From Candidatus Avimonas narfae (lineage in GTDB: Bacteria > Bacillota > Clostridia > Oscillospirales > Acutalibacteraceae), in assembly GCA_904395335.1 (NCBI GenBank), contig CAJFNR010000036.1, positions 1 to 53,713 on the forward strand: a stretch of 53,713 bases of DNA, given 5' to 3'. The translations under genes and the position numbers were made by a program. The notes below the pieces were generated by a model, which worked only from the letters and a program-made list of their open reading frames with translations, was not told the origin of the DNA and did no database searches. Shown here one piece after another: positions 32,249-41,106 of this stretch (positions within the stretch are counted from its first letter, which is position 1; every line of letters starts with the position of its first letter).

Positions 32249-33469
32249 ATGAGCTATCCGTTTGTTGAGGGCGGCGTTACCGCCGCCAAGGGCTATACCG
32301 CTTCGGGCGTCCACTGCGGCATCCGGAAGAACCGGAGCAAGCGGGATCTGGCGCTGATTGTGTCCGACCGCCCGGCGTCCGCCGCCGCCGTCTACACCCA
32401 GAATAAGGTCAAGGGCGCGCCGCTGACGGTGACCCAGCGGCATCTGCGCTCCGGTTCCGCCCGGGCCGTGATCTGCAACAGCGGCATTGCCAACACCTGC
32501 GCCTTCGACGGCGTGGAAAAGGCGGAGGGCATGGCGGCCCTGGCGGCAAAGGCGCTGGGAATCTCCGCGGACGACGTGTTGGTGGGCTCCACCGGCGTCA
32601 TCGGCCCTTCCCTTTCCCTGGAGCCCATCGAGGCGGGGCTGCCGGAGCTGGTGGCCGGCCTGTCGACAGAGGGGGGCTCTTTGGCGGCGGAGGCCATCAT
32701 GACCACCGATACGGTGAAAAAAGAGGCGGCCGTGACCTTCCCGCTGGGCGGTGCGATCTGCACCCTGGGCGGCATGGCCAAGGGCAGCGGCATGATCGCC
32801 CCCAATATGGCCACCATGCTGTGCTTCCTCACCACCGACGCGGCGGTGGAGGCAGAGCTGCTGAAGGCGGCGCTGGGCGAGGTGGTCAAAGACACCTTCA
32901 ACATGATGTCCGTGGACGGCGACACCTCCACCAACGATATGGTGACCCTCATGGCCAATGGGGCGGCCGGTGGCGTGCTCCTCACGGAAAAAAATGAGGA
33001 ATACGCTGTGCTGGTGGCCGCGCTGCGCCAGGTGTGCACGGACCTCTGCCGGAAGCTGGCCGCCGACGGCGAGGGGGCGACCAAGCTGCTGGAATGCCGC
33101 GTTACCGGCGCCGGGACGGAGCAGGATGCCCGCACCGCGGCCAAGGCCGTGATCAATTCCGCCCTGTTCAAATCCGCCATGTTCGGCGCGGATGCCAACT
33201 GGGGCCGGGTGCTGTGCGCGGTGGGCTATTCCGGAGCACAGGTGGATGTCACCGGTGTATCGGTGACCTTCCGCTCCTCAGCGGGGGCTGTCACGGTGTG
33301 CGAGAAGGGGGCAGGGATCCCCTTCAGCGAGGAAGAGGCCAAAAAGGTGCTGACCGAAAAGGAAATCGTGGTGGAGGTGGGCCTTTCCGACGGGGAAGCG
33401 GAGGCAGTGGCCTGGGGCTGCGACCTCACCTACGACTACGTGAAGATCAACGGGGATTACCGGACCTGA
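32249..33469 (+). CDS. argJ: Bifunctional ornithine acetyltransferase/N-acetylglutamate synthase
   Basis: Moves the acetyl group from N-acetylornithine to glutamate, so the pathway runs as a cycle. The 406-residue precursor cuts itself between Ala188 and Thr189 in NMATML; Thr189 becomes the nucleophile of the beta chain. GSTGVIG, IMTTDT and KGSGMIAPNMATM are all present. I chose the ATG at 32249, as AAAGAGGG lies upstream; a TTG two codons earlier is less likely. Whether it also makes acetylglutamate from acetyl-CoA cannot be read. Confidence 0.97.
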   Translation: MSYPFVEGGVTAAKGYTASGVHCGIRKNRSKRDLALIVSDRPASAAAVYTQNKVKGAPLTVTQRHLRSGSARAVICNSGIANTCAFDGVEKAEGMAALAAKALGISADDVLVGSTGVIGPSLSLEPIEAGLPELVAGLSTEGGSLAAEAIMTTDTVKKEAAVTFPLGGAICTLGGMAKGSGMIAPNMATMLCFLTTDAAVEAELLKAALGEVVKDTFNMMSVDGDTSTNDMVTLMANGAAGGVLLTEKNEEYAVLVAALRQVCTDLCRKLAADGEGATKLLECRVTGAGTEQDARTAAKAVINSALFKSAMFGADANWGRVLCAVGYSGAQVDVTGVSVTFRSSAGAVTVCEKGAGIPFSEEEAKKVLTEKEIVVEVGLSDGEAEAVAWGCDLTYDYVKINGDYRT

Positions 33470-33486
33470 CCGGGGAGGACGGAGCA

Positions 33487-34359
33487 ATGGACGTAGCGAT
33501 GGATTTTACAACAGCGGAGCGGGCTCAGGTGCTCACCCAGGCCCTGCCGTATATCAAGCAGTACGCGGGCAAGACCGTGGTCATCAAATACGGCGGCAAT
33601 GCCATGATCAGCGAGGAGCTGAAGGCCGCCGTTATGGAGGACATCGTGCTGCTGTCCACGGTGGGAATCCACGTGGTACTGGTTCATGGCGGCGGGCCGG
33701 AGATCAGCGCCATGCTGAAAAAGATCGGCAAGGAGTCCCGCTTTGTGGGCGGGATGCGGTATACCGACCAGGAGACCATGGACATTGTGGAAATGGTGCT
33801 GGCCGGCAAGGTGAACAAGAGCCTGGTGCAGTTGCTGGAGGAGCACGGAGGCCGGGCCATCGGCTTGTGCGGCCTGGACGGCGGCATGCTTAAGGCGGTG
33901 CCCATGAAGGCGGAGGAGGATCTGGGGCTGGTGGGGGAGATCACCCGCGTAGACGTCACCTTGATCCGCAACAGCCTGGAGAACGGCACCATCCCGGTGG
34001 TGGCCACCATCGCCGCCGGCGAAAACGACGGCAACACCTACAACATCAACGCCGACATTGCGGCGGCGCAGATTGCAGCGTCGCTGGCGGCGGAAAAACT
34101 GGTGCTTATGACCGACGTGCGCGGCCTGTTGGAGGACAGGGAAAATGAGGATTCCCTCATCTCCGTGGTGCGGGTCAGCGAGGTGCAGAGCCTGAAAAAA
34201 CGCGGCGTCATTTCCGGCGGCATGATCCCGAAAATCGACTGCTGCGTGGAGGCGGTCCGCCGGGGGGTGCGCCGCACCCATATTATCGACGGGCGGATCC
34301 CCCATTCCATCCTCATTGAGATGCTCACCGACGAGGGCATCGGCACCATGTTCCTGTAA
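33487..34359 (+). CDS. argB: Acetylglutamate kinase
   Basis: Phosphorylates N-acetylglutamate, usually the arginine-inhibited step. The 290 residues show the amino acid kinase motifs KYGGNAM (34-40), VLVHGGGPEI and GGMIPKIDCC. The start ATG 33487 lies 17 bases after argJ behind GGAGGACGGAGC; a long in-frame extension upstream overlaps argJ and is not protein-like. An N-terminal helix of about 20 residues before the fold is typical of the arginine-sensitive hexameric form. Confidence 0.97.
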   Translation: MDVAMDFTTAERAQVLTQALPYIKQYAGKTVVIKYGGNAMISEELKAAVMEDIVLLSTVGIHVVLVHGGGPEISAMLKKIGKESRFVGGMRYTDQETMDIVEMVLAGKVNKSLVQLLEEHGGRAIGLCGLDGGMLKAVPMKAEEDLGLVGEITRVDVTLIRNSLENGTIPVVATIAAGENDGNTYNINADIAAAQIAASLAAEKLVLMTDVRGLLEDRENEDSLISVVRVSEVQSLKKRGVISGGMIPKIDCCVEAVRRGVRRTHIIDGRIPHSILIEMLTDEGIGTMFL

Positions 34360-34388
34360 GATTGCTGACAAGAAGGAAGGAATCCTGT

Positions 34389-35579
34389 ATGACATACGAC
34401 ACGATCCGGGAGACGGCGGACGCCGCTCTTATGCCCACCTACGGGAGGTTTTCCGTGGCCCTGGAGCAGGGCAAAAGCGCCACCGTCCGGGACGCGGAGG
34501 GGCGGGAATACATCGACTTCGGCAGCGGTATCGGGGTCAATTCCCTGGGGTATGCGGATCCGGAGTGGGCCGCTGCCGTGGCGGAGCAGGCGGGCCGTCT
34601 GCAGCACATTTCCAACCTCTATTACAACGAAACTCAGTCGCTGTTCGCCCAGGAGGTGTGCCGGGCCACGGGCATGGGCCGGGTGTTCCTGTGCAATTCC
34701 GGGGCGGAGGCCAACGAATGCGCCGTCAAGCTGGCCCGCAAATACAGCGAGGACAAGTATGGACCCGACCGGTACGCGGTCGTCACCATGAACAACTCCT
34801 TCCACGGCCGCACCATTGCCACCCTAGAGGCCACTGGCCAGGACGCGTTCCATGCGCATTTTCTGCCCTTTACCGGCGGGTTCCGCTATGTGCAACCGGG
34901 GGATGTCCCTGCTTTGGAGTTGGCCCTGGAAGGCGCCTGTGCCGTGATGCTGGAATGCGTCCAGGGGGAGGGCGGCGTCAAGCCGCTGGATTTCGAATAT
35001 CTGCGTCAGGTTCGCCGCCTGTGCACGGAAAAGGACGTGCTGCTGGTGGTGGACGAGGTACAGACCGGCGTGGGCCGGACCGGCCGGTTTTTGGCTTGCG
35101 AGCACGCGGGGATTCGCCCCGACGTGGTCACCCTGGCCAAAGGGCTGGGCGGTGGCCTGCCCATCGGGGCCTGCCTGTGTACGGAGGAACTGGGCGGCGT
35201 TATGAGCGCTGGTATGCACGGCTCCACCTTCGGCGGCAACCCGGTGGTGTGCGCCGGCGGCCGGGTGGTGCTGTCCCAGGTAACGGCCCCCGGTTTTTTG
35301 GAGGAGGTGGCCCGCAAGGGCGACCGGCTCCGTTCCCGGCTGGAAAAAATGCCCGGTGTCCGTTCGGTACGGGGACTGGGCCTAATGCTGGGGGTAGAGC
35401 TGGACGGCATCAGCGGCCGGGAAGCGGCGGAAAAATGTGTGTCGGCCGGCCTGTTGGTGCTGACGGCCAAATCCCTGATGCGCCTGCTGCCGCCCCTGAC
35501 CATCACCGACGAGGAACTGGACAGAGGGCTGTCCATACTGGAGAAGGTACTCACCGACTGCGGAGGAAAGGAAGAATAG
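34389..35579 (+). CDS. argD: Acetylornithine aminotransferase
   Basis: PLP-dependent class III aminotransferase turning N-acetylglutamate semialdehyde into N-acetylornithine. The 396 residues have NSGAEANECAVKLAR, FHGRT, VVDEVQTGVGRTG and the PLP-binding Lys in TLAKGLGGGLPIGA. ATG 34389 follows AAGGAAGGA. argF begins 1 base after its stop, so the two are translationally coupled. Confidence 0.97.
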   Translation: MTYDTIRETADAALMPTYGRFSVALEQGKSATVRDAEGREYIDFGSGIGVNSLGYADPEWAAAVAEQAGRLQHISNLYYNETQSLFAQEVCRATGMGRVFLCNSGAEANECAVKLARKYSEDKYGPDRYAVVTMNNSFHGRTIATLEATGQDAFHAHFLPFTGGFRYVQPGDVPALELALEGACAVMLECVQGEGGVKPLDFEYLRQVRRLCTEKDVLLVVDEVQTGVGRTGRFLACEHAGIRPDVVTLAKGLGGGLPIGACLCTEELGGVMSAGMHGSTFGGNPVVCAGGRVVLSQVTAPGFLEEVARKGDRLRSRLEKMPGVRSVRGLGLMLGVELDGISGREAAEKCVSAGLLVLTAKSLMRLLPPLTITDEELDRGLSILEKVLTDCGGKEE

Positions 35580-35580
35580 C

Positions 35581-36486
35581 ATGAAACATCTGCTCAAAAT
35601 GCTGGATTTGTCGGAGAACGAGATTCTCGAGCTGCTGGATCTGGCCGATCAGCTCAAATACGAGCTCAAGCACGGCATTCCCCATCCCCTGCTTCAGGGA
35701 AAGACCCTGGGCATGATTTTCCAGAAGGCCTCCACCCGTACCCGCGTGTCCTTTGAGACGGGGATTTATCAGCTGGGCGGCTACGGCCTGTTCCTGTCCT
35801 CCCATGATCTGCAGATTGGCCGGGGAGAACCGGTGGAGGACACCGCCCGGGTGCTGTCCCGGTACCTGGACGGCATCATGATCCGCACCTTTGAGCAAGC
35901 CGAAGTGGAGGCGCTGGCTTCGTACGGTTCCATCCCCGTTATCAACGGCCTGACCGATTTTTGCCATCCCTGCCAGGTGCTGGCCGACCTGATGACTATC
36001 CGGGAGCATAAGGGCGTGCTGCAGGGGCTCAAAATGTGCTATATCGGCGACGGTAACAACATGGCTAACTCCCTTATCGTCGGCGGCCTGAAGACCGGCA
36101 TGAGCGTGTCCGTGGCCTGTCCGGAGGGTTACCATCCCGCCGGAGAGGTGCTGGATTTCGCCGCAGGATACGGGGATAAGTTCCAGCTGACCGCCTCCTG
36201 CACGGAAGCCGCCGCTGGGGCGGACGTGATCTTCACGGATGTGTGGGCATCCATGGGGCAGGAGGAGGAAGCGGCCCAGCGCCGGGAGGTGTTTGCTGGC
36301 TATCAGGTTAACGATCAGCTGCTGGCCGCCGCCGCTCCCGAGTGCATGGTGCAGCACTGTCTGCCCGCTCACCGGGGCGAGGAGATCACGGCCCAGGTGT
36401 TCGAGGCCCATGCGCAGGAGATCTTCGACGAGGCGGAGAACCGCCTCCATGCCCAGAAGGCGGTCATGGCTACCGTCATGCGGTAA
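35581..36486 (+). CDS. argF: Ornithine carbamoyltransferase
   Basis: Joins carbamoyl phosphate and ornithine to citrulline. The 301 residues carry the carbamoyl-phosphate loop STRTR (51-55), the HPCQVLAD block and the ornithine-site HCLPAH (259-264). As last gene of the operon it is followed by a strong terminator. carAB, which would supply carbamoyl phosphate, is not in the window. The biosynthetic rather than catabolic form is inferred from context. Confidence 0.97.
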   Translation: MKHLLKMLDLSENEILELLDLADQLKYELKHGIPHPLLQGKTLGMIFQKASTRTRVSFETGIYQLGGYGLFLSSHDLQIGRGEPVEDTARVLSRYLDGIMIRTFEQAEVEALASYGSIPVINGLTDFCHPCQVLADLMTIREHKGVLQGLKMCYIGDGNNMANSLIVGGLKTGMSVSVACPEGYHPAGEVLDFAAGYGDKFQLTASCTEAAAGADVIFTDVWASMGQEEEAAQRREVFAGYQVNDQLLAAAAPECMVQHCLPAHRGEEITAQVFEAHAQEIFDEAENRLHAQKAVMATVMR

Positions 36487-36504
36487 AATTCCATCGGAAT
36501 CGGA

Positions 36505-36545
36505 AAACGTCTGCCGGGAAACCTTTCCCGGCAGACGTTTTTCGT
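36505..36545 (+). terminator. Terminator of the arginine operon
   Basis: A perfect 17-bp stem (36505-36521 with 36524-36540) with a 2-base nominal loop, followed by Ts. Confidence 0.93.
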
Positions 36546-36584
36546 ACAGATGGCGGAATGATCCGTCGAGCCTGGAGCCCAAAG

Positions 36585-37235
36585 TCAGATCACGTACAAG
36601 GCAATGCTGAAAAAGTGCGCGGCGGCTCCGGCCAGCACAAACAGATGCCAGAGGGTGTGCATGTGGCGGACGCCTTTTTTCCTATAGAAGAAAATACCGC
36701 CGGTATAGAGGATGCCGCCCAGAAACAGCAGGATGATGCCGTGAATATCCAAGGCCTGCACCAGCGGGACCATGGCGGCGATGATGCACCAGCCGCTGAC
36801 CACATATCCCGCCATGGAAATTTTTTTGAAGCGTTCGATACTGATGGCGTTGAGCACGATGCCCACAACCGCCACCGTCCATACCACACCGAAGACGGCC
36901 CAGCCGACGGGGCCCCTCAACGTGACCAGGGTATAGGGGGTATAAGTGCCGGCGATGAGCAGAAAAATCGTGGAATGATCAAACACCCGCAATACCTTTT
37001 TGGCGCGCACATTGGTGATGGCGTGGTACAGGCACGACATGGTGAACAGCAGAACCATACTGGCTCCGTAGATGGAGGCGCTGACGAGCTTCCAGGGATC
37101 GCTGCCGGCACGTACCAGCAGGAATACGGTGCCGACGATGGCCAGAAGGGAGCCGGCACCGTGGGTAACGGCATTGGCAATCTCTTCGCTGACGGTGTAA
37201 AAGGACCCTTTTCTCACAACACTCATGTTTGTCAA
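36585..37235 (-). CDS. Hemolysin III / PAQR family membrane protein
   Basis: A 216-residue protein with seven predicted membrane segments. It has the family motifs EEIANAVTHGAGS (about 16-28), CLYHAITNVRAKKVLRVFDHSTIFLLIAGTYTPY and a late HTLWHLFVLAGAAAHF. The Asp and His residues in these motifs are the putative metal site. The family name comes from a Bacillus cereus protein; the real role in most bacteria is unclear. A TTG at 37235 with AAAGGCGG upstream, or an ATG 9 bases further in, may be the start. Confidence 0.92.
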   Translation of the reverse strand: MTNMSVVRKGSFYTVSEEIANAVTHGAGSLLAIVGTVFLLVRAGSDPWKLVSASIYGASMVLLFTMSCLYHAITNVRAKKVLRVFDHSTIFLLIAGTYTPYTLVTLRGPVGWAVFGVVWTVAVVGIVLNAISIERFKKISMAGYVVSGWCIIAAMVPLVQALDIHGIILLFLGGILYTGGIFFYRKKGVRHMHTLWHLFVLAGAAAHFFSIALYVI

Positions 37236-37318
37236 CTGTGTTACCGCCTTTCGAAAGTTATGAAATGTTTATAAACAAATTATGATATCTAGTTTTAAAA
37301 ACTGTGTGTTATGTTTTC

Positions 37319-37347
37319 ATTATAGCAATCTTTTATCTCCCGCGCAA
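37319..37347 (-). promoter_or_regulatory. Promoter of the hemolysin III gene
   Basis: On the minus strand TTGCGC, a 17-base spacer ending in TGC, then a perfect TATAAT. Confidence 0.8.
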
Positions 37348-37433
37348 GAGGTCGCGGCCAAATTCATAAAAACTTCAGAAAAGCCCTGGACAAAGTGGTG
37401 AAAGATAGCCGGGGTGCCATCTGTAACAAAATA

Positions 37434-37442
37434 TGTTATACT
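37434..37442 (+). promoter_or_regulatory. Extended -10 promoter of the SGNH-MATE-sirtuin genes
   Basis: TG, one base, then TATACT at 37437-37442, about 80 bases before the SGNH gene. The -35 position is poor. Confidence 0.5.
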
Positions 37443-37520
37443 ATCAGGCAGTGTGATGGTTGTCCGGTGAGAGCTCTGTGGGGGCCGCCGGATCATCAGC
37501 AAGGAAAGGAGCGAACGAAT

Positions 37521-38585
37521 ATGTCAAACGAAACAGCCTGTTTTTATACGGTATCCGAGCTGGAGGGAAAGCTGCGGTATGACGGCCGGGTGACGCACCG
37601 GCCGGACCGGGTAGGGATCGACTGGACCAATTCCGGATTCGCCCTCCGGGCGCGCTGCCGGGGAGAGGTAAAGGTTCGGCTGGAGCCGGCGGATCTGCCC
37701 AACTACAGCTATGTAATCGGGCTTCTGGACGGGGAAACGCTGACGGTGGAACAGCTGAAGACGCGGCGCATCCGTGTGGATCATGCCGACGACTATGTGC
37801 TGCTCTCCGACATCCCGGAGGGGGAGCATGAGATCCGCTTGGTGAAAATTACCGAGGCGCAGGTGGGGTTGATGGATTTCCGGGGGCTTTCCCTGTGCGG
37901 GGAACTGCTGGCGCCCCCCGCCGCAGGGAAGTGGAAAATCGGCTTTATTGGGGATTCTCTCACCGGGGGCCTTCACAACCTGTGCCGGGTGACGGATGTG
38001 AATCTCATTGCCCAGGACAACGAGGACGGTTATCATGCCTACGACGGTTTTACGGCCCGGCACTTCGACGCCGATATCCATGTGGTGTCGCTCTCCGGTT
38101 GGGGTGTGGTGTGCGGCTGGGGAAAACCGCGCCGGGATTATTCTGTCCCGCGGGCGCTTCCCTATACCTCCATTTACCGGGACGACAGTGAAAACGGGCG
38201 GTGGGATTTCTCCCGCTGGCAGCCGGATGCGGTGGTGATCAACCTGGGCAGCAACGATTCCAGTTCCACCGACGATGATCCGTCCATTCTTTCGGATGAG
38301 GAGTTCCGGGACAAGACGGCGGAATTTTTGCGCCGGCTGAGAGGTTGGTACCCCCATGCCCGGTTCATCTGGGCACTGGGCATGGCCGGATTGGGCAAGG
38401 ACGACCGCATTGGCCGCTTGGTGCAGGAGGCTATCGCTCTCCTGAAGGCGGAAGGGGAGGAGAAGCTGTCCTTCCTGCTGCTGCCGAGAAACCAGGAGGG
38501 CGGCGGACAACACCCCACGGTGGAAGGGCACGAGGCGGCTGCCGCCGTTCTCTGTGCGGAGCTGGAACAGTGGCTGAAGGACTGA
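37521..38585 (+). CDS. SGNH/GDSL hydrolase, CE2-like esterase
   Basis: A 354-residue protein without a signal peptide. An N-terminal beta-rich domain (about 1-130) precedes an SGNH hydrolase domain with GFIGDSLTGG (141-150, nucleophile Ser146), VINLGSNDSS (block III with Asn) and the C-terminal HPTVEGHEAAA, where the His completes the triad. This two-domain build resembles carbohydrate esterase family 2, which removes acetyl groups from glycans. The cytosolic location is then odd and might mean action on imported acetylated oligosaccharides. AAAGGAG lies before ATG 37521. A MATE gene follows 22 bases later. Confidence 0.85.
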   Translation: MSNETACFYTVSELEGKLRYDGRVTHRPDRVGIDWTNSGFALRARCRGEVKVRLEPADLPNYSYVIGLLDGETLTVEQLKTRRIRVDHADDYVLLSDIPEGEHEIRLVKITEAQVGLMDFRGLSLCGELLAPPAAGKWKIGFIGDSLTGGLHNLCRVTDVNLIAQDNEDGYHAYDGFTARHFDADIHVVSLSGWGVVCGWGKPRRDYSVPRALPYTSIYRDDSENGRWDFSRWQPDAVVINLGSNDSSSTDDDPSILSDEEFRDKTAEFLRRLRGWYPHARFIWALGMAGLGKDDRIGRLVQEAIALLKAEGEEKLSFLLLPRNQEGGGQHPTVEGHEAAAAVLCAELEQWLKD

Positions 38586-38607
38586 TAAAGGACGGCGAAA
38601 CGGACGT

Positions 38608-40020
38608 ATGGCGATACTGACACGGGACAGGGGATTTTACCGGAGCTTTTTTTCGCTGACGGGGATGATCGCTTTCCAGAACATCCTAGCTTTTAGCGTG
38701 AACCTGGCGGACAACCTGATGCTGGGGGCCTATTCCGAAATATCCATGTCCGGCGTCGCCCTGGTCAACCAGATCCAGTTCCTGTTACAGATGCTGGTTA
38801 TGGGGGTGGGCGAGGGTATTGTGGTGCTGGCCTCCCAATACTGGGGGCGGAAGGATACGGCTCCCATCCGCCGGATCGTGTCCATCGGTCTCTGGTTCGG
38901 CCTGGCCTCGGCCATGCTGCTGTTTGCGGCGGTATTTTTCTTCCCTCAGGGCTGCCTGGGACTGCTGACGGATGAGACAGCCGTTATCGGGGAGGGTGTG
39001 CGCTATCTGCGCATCATCTGCTTCACCTATCCGCTGTTCGCCGTGACCAATGTGCTTCTCTGCTCCCTGCGCAGCGTGGAAACGGTGAAGATCGGTTTTG
39101 TGGTGTCCGCCAGCACGCTGGTGATCAATTCCTGCCTCAATTATGTGCTGATCTACGGCCATTTCGGCGCGCCGGAGATGGGAGTGCAGGGGGCAGCCGT
39201 GGCCACATTGATTTCCCGGGCGGTGGAGTGTGTCATTGCGGTGGTGTATGTTGCCCGCCTCGACCGGAAGATCCGGTACCGGTTCCGGGAGATTTTCCGC
39301 ATCGACCGTTCCCTGCTGCGGGATTATCTGCGCACCGGGCTACCCGTGATCCTGTCCAACGCCATGTGGGGCATTGCCCAGGCGGTGCAGACCTCCATCC
39401 TGGGGCATCTGGGACAGGCGCCCATCGCCGCCAACAGCATCGCCTCCACCGTGTTCCAGATCCTGTCCGTTATTGTTTACGGCGCAGCCAGCGCCTCCTC
39501 CATCATCATGGGAAAGACCATCGGGGAGGGGAGGCTGAACCAGGCCCGGCAATATGCCAAGACGCTGCAGATCCTGTATCTGATCATTGGGATCGCCACC
39601 GGCACAGCGTTGTTCCTGCTTAAGGATGTGATACTGGGCTTTTACGAAATTTCACCGGAGACCCGGGCTTTGGCGGTGCAGTTCCTCACAGTGCTTTCGG
39701 TCACCGTGGTGGGAACCGCCTATCAGGTGGCGGTGCTCACGGGAATCGTCCGGGGCGGGGGCGACACGCGCTTTGTGCTGTATAACGATACGATTTTCAT
39801 GTGGCTGGTGGTGATTCCGTCCGCTGCCCTGGCGGCCTTTGTATTCCATCTGCCGCCGTTGATCGTTTTCATCTGCCTCAAGTGTGACCAGGTGCTCAAG
39901 TGCCTGGTGGCGGTGGTCAAGGTCAACCGGGGGAACTGGATCCGTCAGCTGACGCATCCTCAGAAGAAAGGGGAGGAGCCGGATGAACGAGCTGTCTATT
40001 CTGCAGAAATGGGTGGATGA
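38608..40020 (+). CDS. MATE family efflux transporter
   Basis: A 470-residue membrane protein with about 12 hydrophobic segments in two halves. Family blocks include NLADNLMLGAYSEISMSGVALVNQI near the start and the matching second-half segments LPVILSNAMWGIAQAVQTSILGHLG and GAASASSIIMGKTIGEGR. MATE proteins export drugs or metabolites using Na+ or H+. The substrate cannot be told. Its last 38 bases overlap the sirtuin gene in another frame, so the two are coupled. Confidence 0.93.
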   Translation: MAILTRDRGFYRSFFSLTGMIAFQNILAFSVNLADNLMLGAYSEISMSGVALVNQIQFLLQMLVMGVGEGIVVLASQYWGRKDTAPIRRIVSIGLWFGLASAMLLFAAVFFFPQGCLGLLTDETAVIGEGVRYLRIICFTYPLFAVTNVLLCSLRSVETVKIGFVVSASTLVINSCLNYVLIYGHFGAPEMGVQGAAVATLISRAVECVIAVVYVARLDRKIRYRFREIFRIDRSLLRDYLRTGLPVILSNAMWGIAQAVQTSILGHLGQAPIAANSIASTVFQILSVIVYGAASASSIIMGKTIGEGRLNQARQYAKTLQILYLIIGIATGTALFLLKDVILGFYEISPETRALAVQFLTVLSVTVVGTAYQVAVLTGIVRGGGDTRFVLYNDTIFMWLVVIPSAALAAFVFHLPPLIVFICLKCDQVLKCLVAVVKVNRGNWIRQLTHPQKKGEEPDERAVYSAEMGG

Positions 40021-40711
40021 AAGCCGGAAGATCGTCTTTTTCGGCGGAGCAGGCGTGTCCACGGAGAGCGGCATCCCCGATTTTCGGAGCACGGACGGGT
40101 TGTACCGCCAGCAGTATGCGTATCCACCGGAAACCGTGATCAGCCGGCCTTTTTTTGACCGGCATCCGGAGATCTTTTTCGATTTTTACCGCAGCCGGAT
40201 GATCTGCCTGGAGGCAGAGCCCAATGCCGCCCACCTCAAGCTGGCGGAGCTGGAGCGGGCCGGGCGCCTACAGGCGGTGGTGACGCAGAATATCGACGGC
40301 CTGCATCAGCTGGCAGGCAGCCGCCGGGTGTATGAGCTGCACGGCTCCATTCACCGAAATATCTGCCAGCGATGCGGGAAAACCTATACCGCCCGGCAGG
40401 TGAAGGACTGGCCGGATCCGGTACCGCGCTGCCCCTGTGGCGGGATCATCAAGCCGGATGTGGTGCTGTACGGGGAACCGCTGGACGAAGCGACGCTGCA
40501 GGGCGCGGCAGAAGCGGTGGCCGGCGCGGAAATACTGATCGTGGGCGGGACCTCCCTGGCGGTGTATCCGGCGGCGGGGCTGGTGGACCTGTATCGCGGA
40601 AACCGCCTGGTGCTCATCAACCGCGACCCCACCCCTCAGGATCGGCGGGCGGATCTGCTGATCCGTGGTTCTATCGGGGAGATACTAGGAGGAATCAGCG
40701 TATCCTTATAG
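39983..40711 (+). CDS. Sir2-family NAD-dependent deacylase
   Basis: A 242-residue sirtuin that removes acyl groups from protein lysines using NAD. Visible are GAGVSTESGIPDFRS (22-36), QNIDGLH (102-108), the catalytic His120 in ELHGS, a zinc ribbon with Cys128, 131, 150 and 152 (CxxC, then CxC), and VGGTSLAVYPAA near the end. It belongs to the bacterial CobB-like short type. The gene starts inside the MATE gene with GGGGAGG upstream and ends before a strong terminator. Confidence 0.94.
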   Translation: MNELSILQKWVDESRKIVFFGGAGVSTESGIPDFRSTDGLYRQQYAYPPETVISRPFFDRHPEIFFDFYRSRMICLEAEPNAAHLKLAELERAGRLQAVVTQNIDGLHQLAGSRRVYELHGSIHRNICQRCGKTYTARQVKDWPDPVPRCPCGGIIKPDVVLYGEPLDEATLQGAAEAVAGAEILIVGGTSLAVYPAAGLVDLYRGNRLVLINRDPTPQDRRADLLIRGSIGEILGGISVSL

Positions 40712-40719
40712 ATTAATCG

Positions 40720-40768
40720 AAACAGCCCCGGGGAACAGCAACTTGCTGTTCCCCGGGGCTGTTTGTTC
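40720..40768. terminator. Strong bidirectional terminator
   Basis: AAACAGCCCCGGGGAACAGC pairs over about 20 bp with the downstream copy (to 40764). It lies between the sirtuin gene and the opposing zinc-ribbon gene. Confidence 0.93.
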
Positions 40769-40779
40769 CCTCAGGTTTC

Positions 40780-41025
40780 TTATAAGAGAATAATTTTTGC
40801 TTTCTTGTAGCCGCGCCAGTCCAATTTCTGGCCGCACCGGTCACAAAAAGCCATGAATTCGCGCTCCATGGTGGCCTTACATCTTGGACAGACATAATAT
40901 CCGGTTTTTCCACCAGAATAAGAGAACACCATAAGCTCGGTGACTCGCATCCCTTGGCGATAATTGGAGAGGGGATCTAATGCCACCGTTTGAGAAGGGG
41001 ATACCTTTGAGCTCGTAGATTTCAT
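40780..41025 (-). CDS. Small zinc-ribbon protein of unknown function
   Basis: An 81-residue protein. The C-terminal half has two CxxC pairs, YYVCPRCKATMEREF and FCDRCGQKLDW, a zinc ribbon; the first 25 residues are Ser/Thr-rich and poorly conserved in character. GAGGAGGG lies 12 bases before the ATG at 41025. Such small zinc-ribbon proteins are common in Clostridia, and I know no function. It shares direction with the polysaccharide locus upstream but is probably separate: a TATAAT-like site on its strand lies at 41081-41086. Confidence 0.6.
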   Translation of the reverse strand: MKSTSSKVSPSQTVALDPLSNYRQGMRVTELMVFSYSGGKTGYYVCPRCKATMEREFMAFCDRCGQKLDWRGYKKAKIILL

Positions 41026-41106
41026 ATGTTGTTTTCACCCTCCTCGTTAATTTATATTCGGGCAAAATTAGAGTGTTGGGATTATATATGGTAGTAAAAA
41101 ATGACG

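Noticed and set aside
34316-35584. A 422-codon plus-strand frame overlapping argD in another frame
   Set aside because: argD has all catalytic motifs in its own frame; the other frame is Gly/Arg/Pro-rich and has no motif.
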